A stretch of 64,000 nt of DNA from Flavobacterium xueshanense (lineage in GTDB: Bacteria; Bacteroidota; Bacteroidia; Flavobacteriales; Flavobacteriaceae). The position numbers and the translations under genes were made by a program. The stretch is taken from positions 248,001 to 312,000 of the forward strand of contig NZ_FONQ01000002.1 in the NCBI RefSeq assembly GCF_900112975.1, written 5' to 3'. Shown here one piece after another: positions 59,134 through 64,000 of this stretch (position 1 is the first letter of the stretch; every line of letters starts with the position of its first letter). Below the pieces are notes generated by a model. It worked only from the letters and a program-made list of their open reading frames with translations. It was not told the origin of the DNA and ran no database searches.

Positions 59134-60356
59134 GGGTAAAAACAAAAATTAACGATTTCTCAATTGAAAAAGCAGTTCCTTATGTTGCTTTCTTTTGCGG
59201 TTTATTTGTGCTACTGCCATTTAAAGTAAAGCCCATTACGGTAATGGTTTTTTTTCTTCTGTGTCTTTTTTCTATTTTTAAATACAGAATCAGCGCTAAA
59301 ATTAAAATGAAAACAGTTTTCATGTTTAGTATTTTCTTTATCGTTTATGCGCTTAGCTTATTTTTTTCTGAAAATATTCAAAAAGGTTTTGCAATTTTAG
59401 TCCGTAGTATTCCAATATTAATTATACCTCTTGGATATTCTTTTTTAACTTGTGAGACAAAAGTAAAGTTCAATCAAGTATTCCGGAAGACCTTTATTAT
59501 TGCCGCAAGTATCTATTCAATTTTAATATTTATTTACTTATTTCAATTAGGATATTTTAGTCAAAAACATGATTTATATTATTGTTATTCCTACATAACA
59601 TTTGAATTTTGGGGCATGAATGAGCATCCTATTTATATATCAATCTTTTTTTCGGTAGCATTATTTTTTATTTTGATGGAAGGTTTCAAAAATAAAATTT
59701 TTAATTTCATTTTGTTTTTAGTCTTAATTTCTGGACTTTTAATATTGGCAAGAAAAGGTGTTGTTGTTTCTTTTTGTATTCTTTCTGGCATTCTTTTGTT
59801 TCTAAAACGAGATAAAAAACAAATCGCTAAATTGGTATTCGTTTTTATAAGTTTAATGGTATTATCACTATCTATTGCCGAAATTAGAAACCGTTTTTTG
59901 GAAATATTTGATACTAGTAGTATTGTAAATAATAAAGAAACGTCGTCTGGTATTAGATACATTCTATGGAACACAAGTGCGAAAGTAATTCAAATATCAG
60001 ATTATTTAGGATATGGAATTGGAGATGCCCAAGCAGTTTTAAGCACACAATTGGCGGCGGATGGTTATACGGTTTTATCTGAGGAAAATTATAATGCGCA
60101 CAACCAATTTCTTCAAATAGGATTAGCAACGGGAATTGTGGGAATTTGTTTGTATTTATTTTCGTTGCTCTACTTTATTCGAATATTTATCAAAAGAAAG
60201 AATGCTGAAGGAGTTGTCTTTTTACTGTTTTTTATTTTTGTTTTTCTATTCGAAAGTGTTTTGGAACGACAAAATGGAATAATTATCTATTCCTTTACAA
60301 ATTGCATGTTTATATATGCTTCAGAATTTGACAAAAACCTTAAAAATGAGATATAA
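59130..60356 (+). CDS. O-antigen ligase-family protein
   Basis: 408-aa polytopic membrane protein, about 10-12 helices, with a periplasmic loop containing GIGDAQAVLSTQL and NAHNQFLQIGLATGIVG (about residues 295-335), resembling the Wzy_C/O-antigen ligase family signature (a His in a large periplasmic loop). It would transfer the finished glycan to lipid A core or another acceptor. It overlaps both the polymerase and the following glycosyltransferase, so translation is coupled. Confidence 0.83.
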   Translation: MRVKTKINDFSIEKAVPYVAFFCGLFVLLPFKVKPITVMVFFLLCLFSIFKYRISAKIKMKTVFMFSIFFIVYALSLFFSENIQKGFAILVRSIPILIIPLGYSFLTCETKVKFNQVFRKTFIIAASIYSILIFIYLFQLGYFSQKHDLYYCYSYITFEFWGMNEHPIYISIFFSVALFFILMEGFKNKIFNFILFLVLISGLLILARKGVVVSFCILSGILLFLKRDKKQIAKLVFVFISLMVLSLSIAEIRNRFLEIFDTSSIVNNKETSSGIRYILWNTSAKVIQISDYLGYGIGDAQAVLSTQLAADGYTVLSEENYNAHNQFLQIGLATGIVGICLYLFSLLYFIRIFIKRKNAEGVVFLLFFIFVFLFESVLERQNGIIIYSFTNCMFIYASEFDKNLKNEI

Positions 60357-61437
60357 CCTCCTTATCATTGGTCCTTTTCCAGGTCCGCCAAAAGGAATAA
60401 GCTTGTCCAATCAAGTTGTTGCAAATGGTTTAATAAAGAGAAATTGGAACATAAAAAAAATAAATACGGAACATTCTGATAAGGTAAACGGTGCAATTGG
60501 TCAGTTCTCAGTTGATAAATTATCATTCCTAAAAACCTATTTTCAAGGCTATAAAATTTTTACGGTTGATGTAGTTTATATCACGATAGGAATTACTTTT
60601 TTTGGAGTCTTAAAATATGCACCCTTTATTTTGTTGTCTAAAATTGTAAACAAGAAAACAATAGTTCATCTGCACAGTAACCATCTTAAAAAAGAATACC
60701 AATCTCTAAAAGGAATAAAAAAGAAGGTCTTTTTTAATCTTATTGCATCGTTTGACGCTGGAATTGTACTTTCTAATTCTTTAAGAGACAATCTAACACC
60801 TTTTATAGCTTCTGATGCTGTTCGAGAACTGTATAATTTTGTAGAAGACAAATTAATAATTTCGGAAGAGATTTTACTTAAAAAGAAAGATTTTACAGAA
60901 ATCCGACTTTTCTTTTTAAGTAATTTTTTAGAAGAGAAGGGAATAAACCTATTGCTTCAAGTTATAAAAAGATTAAATGAAGAAGGATTATTTCTAAAAG
61001 TTAAAATAGCAGGCAATAAGATCTCAGGAAATAATGTAGATGGATTGCTGGCAGAATTAAATAATGTGGAGTATCTTGGGATTGTTTCTGGTGTAGCCAA
61101 ACAAGATTTGTTAATTTGGGGCAATGTTTTTTGTCTCCCTACTTTTTTCAGTATGGAAGGACAACCCATTAGTATTCTGGAAGCTATGGCATTTAATAAT
61201 TTAATTTTGACAACACAGCATGCAGGAATTCCAGATATATGTTCTGAGGAAAATGCTGTTTTTTGTAAAGAAAAAAGTGAAGAGGATCTTTATTTAAAAA
61301 TAAAATTCATAGTTTCAAGATGGGATGAAGTACAAAAAAAAGGAATCTCAAACGGAGTTTATGCGAGAAATAAATTTACTGAAACCAAATTTATATCAAC
61401 ACTAGAAGCTATAATTTTAGAAACGATACAGAAATAA
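60346..61437 (+). CDS. Glycosyltransferase family 4-like
   Basis: 363-aa soluble or membrane-associated glycosyltransferase from ATG 60346 (MRYNLLIIGPFPGPPKGISL); an upstream ATG at 60316 would add 10 residues inside the preceding gene. GT-B features include the N-terminal GPFPGPPKG loop and the C-terminal donor-site block FFSMEGQPISILEAMAFNN (GT4 EX7E type). The sugar is unknown. Confidence 0.86.
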   Translation: MRYNLLIIGPFPGPPKGISLSNQVVANGLIKRNWNIKKINTEHSDKVNGAIGQFSVDKLSFLKTYFQGYKIFTVDVVYITIGITFFGVLKYAPFILLSKIVNKKTIVHLHSNHLKKEYQSLKGIKKKVFFNLIASFDAGIVLSNSLRDNLTPFIASDAVRELYNFVEDKLIISEEILLKKKDFTEIRLFFLSNFLEEKGINLLLQVIKRLNEEGLFLKVKIAGNKISGNNVDGLLAELNNVEYLGIVSGVAKQDLLIWGNVFCLPTFFSMEGQPISILEAMAFNNLILTTQHAGIPDICSEENAVFCKEKSEEDLYLKIKFIVSRWDEVQKKGISNGVYARNKFTETKFISTLEAIILETIQK

Positions 61438-61446
61438 ATTTCATAA

Positions 61447-62661
61447 ATGAAAATTACTATAATCAGTCATAATTATTTCCCGGAGGATAGTGGGATAGGT
61501 TTATATTCGACGGGCATGGCAGAGTTTTTGGCTTTAAAACATGATGTGAATATAATAACAGGAGTTCCCTATTACCCGCAATGGAAAATCTATTCAAATT
61601 ATGCAAACAATCCTCTCTTTTCAAAAGAAATTATAAACAATGTAACGGTATATAGATTCAAACAATACACTCCCGTAAAGCCAACTTTTTTTAAGAGAGT
61701 GCTTCAAATGACTCATTTTTTTTTGGGTTCAGTTTTTAATATTATAAAAATCAAGAAAGCAGATGTGGTATTAGTTGTTATGCCTTTTACGCTTTCCATT
61801 ATTCTTGGGTGGTTTTTAAAAACAATAAGGGGAGGAGGAATGCTTTGGGTTCACATCCAGGATTTTGAATTTGATGCAGCTTTTAAAAATGGGATTTCAG
61901 CAAAGAATCAGTTACCGTCAAAGATTTTATTTAAAATTGAAAAATGGACCTTAAATAGAGCGGACTTTATTAGCACCATCAGTAGAGGAATGATGATAAA
62001 ATCAGCGCAAAAAACAACAGTCAATCAAGTTTACTTTCCTAATTGGATTGATTATTCTTTAATAAATCCAGAAATTGCACAGGAAAATAAAGTTTTTAAT
62101 AAAAATACGTTTAACATTCTTTATTCTGGTAATATTGGAGAAAAACAAGATTGGAATTTCTATATTGAGTTTGTAACCGCAATGGAAGTACATCCCGAAT
62201 TTCATTTTTATTTAGTGGGTGAAGGAGCAAAACGCGTGGAAGTTTTAAAACAATTACAAAACAAAGTAAATTTCACCTATTATCCTCCGGTGCCTTATAA
62301 ACAGTTAAATAATTTGTTGTGTGATGCGGATGTTCATGTATTGTTTCAAAACTCAGAGTTCAACGATTTGGTCATGCCCTCAAAAATCTTAGGGATGATG
62401 GCAAGTGCAAAACCATCAATAGTTACTGGCCATAAAGATTCTGAAATAAAGGTTAACTTTGAGAATTCTCACGGGGGTTATTATTTTGATGAGAATACTA
62501 TTGAAACAATAAAAATGTGTCTAATGGATTTAAAAAACAATCCTGAGAAGGCTCGTTTAATGGGAATTTTAGCAAGAGATTTTGTAATTGAAAATTTTTC
62601 GTATGAAAAAGTTTTATCAGAATTTCAATTAAAATTAGAAGATACAGTTCAAAAAAAATAA
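61447..62661 (+). CDS. Glycosyltransferase, WcaI-like (GT4)
   Basis: 404-aa GT-B glycosyltransferase resembling WcaI of colanic acid synthesis. The N-terminus is SHNYFPEDSGIGLYSTGMAE. The middle has ILYSGNIGEKQDWNF and the C-terminal domain has DADVHVLFQNSEFNDLVMPSKILGMMA, the donor-binding end. It lies 9 bases after the previous glycosyltransferase. Donor and acceptor sugars are unknown. Confidence 0.87.
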   Translation: MKITIISHNYFPEDSGIGLYSTGMAEFLALKHDVNIITGVPYYPQWKIYSNYANNPLFSKEIINNVTVYRFKQYTPVKPTFFKRVLQMTHFFLGSVFNIIKIKKADVVLVVMPFTLSIILGWFLKTIRGGGMLWVHIQDFEFDAAFKNGISAKNQLPSKILFKIEKWTLNRADFISTISRGMMIKSAQKTTVNQVYFPNWIDYSLINPEIAQENKVFNKNTFNILYSGNIGEKQDWNFYIEFVTAMEVHPEFHFYLVGEGAKRVEVLKQLQNKVNFTYYPPVPYKQLNNLLCDADVHVLFQNSEFNDLVMPSKILGMMASAKPSIVTGHKDSEIKVNFENSHGGYYFDENTIETIKMCLMDLKNNPEKARLMGILARDFVIENFSYEKVLSEFQLKLEDTVQKK

Positions 62662-62678
62662 AAAACAATTGATAATAA

Positions 62679-63425
62679 ATGGAATATTCTACCTTAATAA
62701 AAAGGATTTTTATTATTGCAAAATCAAAATGGATCTTGCATATATTAAAAGGAAATTTATTTTCTTTAGCCTCTTTTGAAGTAGTTTCAAATTTAAAGGA
62801 AATGGTTCCGGAATTGCATTATATAATTGATGTAGGAGCTAATTCGGGACAGTTTTCGAAGGTAGCGAGCTATTTTTATCCTGAAGCAAGAATAGATGCT
62901 TTTGAACCGCTTCCAAATCTTTACTCAAAGATTAAAAAAACATTTGAAAACAAAAAAAATATTAGAATTCATAATGTTGCTTTAGGAAATGAGAACGGAA
63001 CCATTATGTTTAATAAAAATAATTACGGACATATTAGTTCAATATTGGAGATTAGTAGTACAAATAAACACTATCCTAAACAAGAAAATGATTTAAACCA
63101 AATTATTGTTAATATAAAGACCCTAGACTCTTTAAATTTAATCAAAAATAAAACCAAAGGTAATGCCCTTTTAAAACTAGACGTTCAAGGATATGAACTG
63201 GAAGTTTTAAAAGGTGCAGTAGAAACAATCAACAATATTGATTATATTGTTATTGAAGCAAATTTAGAGGAACTGTATTCCAATCAACCTTCCTTTACAA
63301 AAATGAATAATTATCTGAATGAAAGGGAATTTGAATTAATGGGAATGCTTGATTTTAATTTAGGTGATAAGAATAAATACATCGAGGTGGATTTATTATA
63401 TAAAAAAACAGAAAAAAGGAAATAG
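62679..63425 (+). CDS. FkbM-family methyltransferase
   Basis: 248-aa SAM-dependent methyltransferase. FkbM pattern: YIIDVGANSGQFSKVASYF (about residues 48-66), IDAFEPLPNLYSKIKK, ALGNENGTIMFNKNNYGHISSI, and LLKLDVQGYELEVLKGA (about 163-179). It probably methylates a sugar hydroxyl of the surface glycan, judged by its position between glycosyltransferase and epimerase genes. Confidence 0.9.
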   Translation: MEYSTLIKRIFIIAKSKWILHILKGNLFSLASFEVVSNLKEMVPELHYIIDVGANSGQFSKVASYFYPEARIDAFEPLPNLYSKIKKTFENKKNIRIHNVALGNENGTIMFNKNNYGHISSILEISSTNKHYPKQENDLNQIIVNIKTLDSLNLIKNKTKGNALLKLDVQGYELEVLKGAVETINNIDYIVIEANLEELYSNQPSFTKMNNYLNEREFELMGMLDFNLGDKNKYIEVDLLYKKTEKRK

Positions 63426-63429
63426 TTCT

Positions 63430-64000
63430 ATGGCAAAAATACTAATCACCGGAGGTTCTGGCTTTATAGGGACTAACTTAGTAGCATATTTTTGTTCTAA
63501 AAACCACGAAGTTATCAACTTAGATATCAATTCACCAAAAAATAAATTGTATTTAAAAAATTGGGTCAAAGGGGATATTTTAAATTTAAGTGATATTAAA
63601 TCATGTTTCAATACATTTAATCCTGAATATGTAGTTCATCTGGCAGCACGCACAGATTTAGAAGAAAAAAAATCAATCAACAGTTACAGCGCAAATACGG
63701 ATGGAGTTCTAAACATTGTTGAGGTTGTAAATTCATTTCCGAACATAATAAAAACAATTTATGCTTCAAGTCGAATGGTTTGTAGAATAGATTATTTACC
63801 GACTTCATTTAATGATTTTTGTCCTCCAAATTTATATGGCGAAAGTAAAGTCATTGGAGAAAAATTAGTTAAGGAAAAGGCAAAACATGATTATGTAATT
63901 GTTAGGCCAACTTCAATTTGGGGTCCATATTTTGAAATTCCTTATCGTACTTTTTTTGATACTATCAGAAAAAAAACATTCTTTTTACCTAAAAATTACA
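63430..64000 (+). CDS. NAD-dependent epimerase/dehydratase, 3'-truncated by window edge
   Basis: Starts at ATG 63430, 4 bases after the FkbM gene, and stays open to the window end (190 codons). It has the Rossmann signature LITGGSGFIGTNLV (residues 5-18), LAARTDL, and the YGESK catalytic pair (about 138-142). An extended short-chain dehydrogenase for nucleotide-sugar epimerisation or dehydration. The expected SSxxVYG stretch reads SSRMVCR, a small deviation. Confidence 0.9.
   Translation, partial: MAKILITGGSGFIGTNLVAYFCSKNHEVINLDINSPKNKLYLKNWVKGDILNLSDIKSCFNTFNPEYVVHLAARTDLEEKKSINSYSANTDGVLNIVEVVNSFPNIIKTIYASSRMVCRIDYLPTSFNDFCPPNLYGESKVIGEKLVKEKAKHDYVIVRPTSIWGPYFEIPYRTFFDTIRKKTFFLPKNY

Noticed and set aside
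53743..64000. Glycan locus as an integrated mobile island
   Set aside because: No integrase, transposase, direct repeats or tRNA boundary were seen at the visible end.

Overview
The window is a chromosomal segment of a member of the Flavobacteriaceae, most likely Flavobacterium or a close relative. The evidence is the AT-rich sequence, promoters of the TAnnTTTG type instead of the E. coli -10/-35 type, few Shine-Dalgarno sites, and a gene set typical of the family (DUF4837, DUF4175, DUF2807, GH3-like, HU-CCDC81/SPOR, OmpH/Skp lipoprotein, acyl-ACP desaturase). No phage, transposase, integrase, CRISPR array or rRNA operon was seen. One tRNA gene (Cys, GCA) is present.

Layout. 1-9 kb: end of an NtrY-like histidine kinase, an enoyl-CoA hydratase, an HD hydrolase, a plsC/acyl-ACP desaturase lipid operon, and an rnpA-DUF4349-S41 protease-OmpA operon. 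9-23 kb: DUF4837 lipoprotein beside a broken LysM gene, pgk, holB-DoxX-thioesterase, recA, trpS, dprA, an HU/SPOR membrane protein and a PIF1/RecD-like helicase. 23-44 kb: OmpH, a methyltransferase, mnmG and ybeY bracketed by parS sites, a very large DUF4175 membrane protein, an AlkB-type monooxygenase, gltX, an SPFH protein, glnS with a C-terminal extension, folB, tRNA-Cys with a 174-bp tandem repeat, a LysE exporter and rnr. 43.9-44.6 kb: a gene-free AT-rich stretch with a cluster of DnaA-box-like sequences, the best candidate for oriC. 44.6-53.7 kb: rpiB, a broken AAA ATPase, tex, tatA, a truncated M23-type protein, GH3 and a nucleoside-phosphorylase-like protein. 53.7-64 kb: a surface polysaccharide locus (Wzz-like, broken rmlC, rmlD, flippase, polymerase, ligase, two glycosyltransferases, FkbM methyltransferase, epimerase) that runs off the end of the window.

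How it fits together. Four near-identical 16-bp parS palindromes (24.95-27.06 kb), a DnaA-box cluster at about 44 kb, and transcription that mostly points away from that cluster on both sides suggest that this window covers the replication origin and its centromere-like region. The right-hand third builds and exports an O-antigen or capsule-like glycan. Housekeeping genes for translation (trpS, gltX, glnS, mnmG, ybeY, rnpA, tRNA-Cys), repair and recombination (recA, dprA, holB, helicase) and the envelope fill the rest.

Several genes are visibly decayed: a LysM protein lacking its N-terminal part and carrying a frameshift, an M23-type protein lacking the peptidase domain, rmlC with an internal deletion, an AAA/DUF4143 ATPase with several lesions, and lipoprotein and beta-barrel remnants. 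All calls are from reading the sequence and recalling families; no database search was run.
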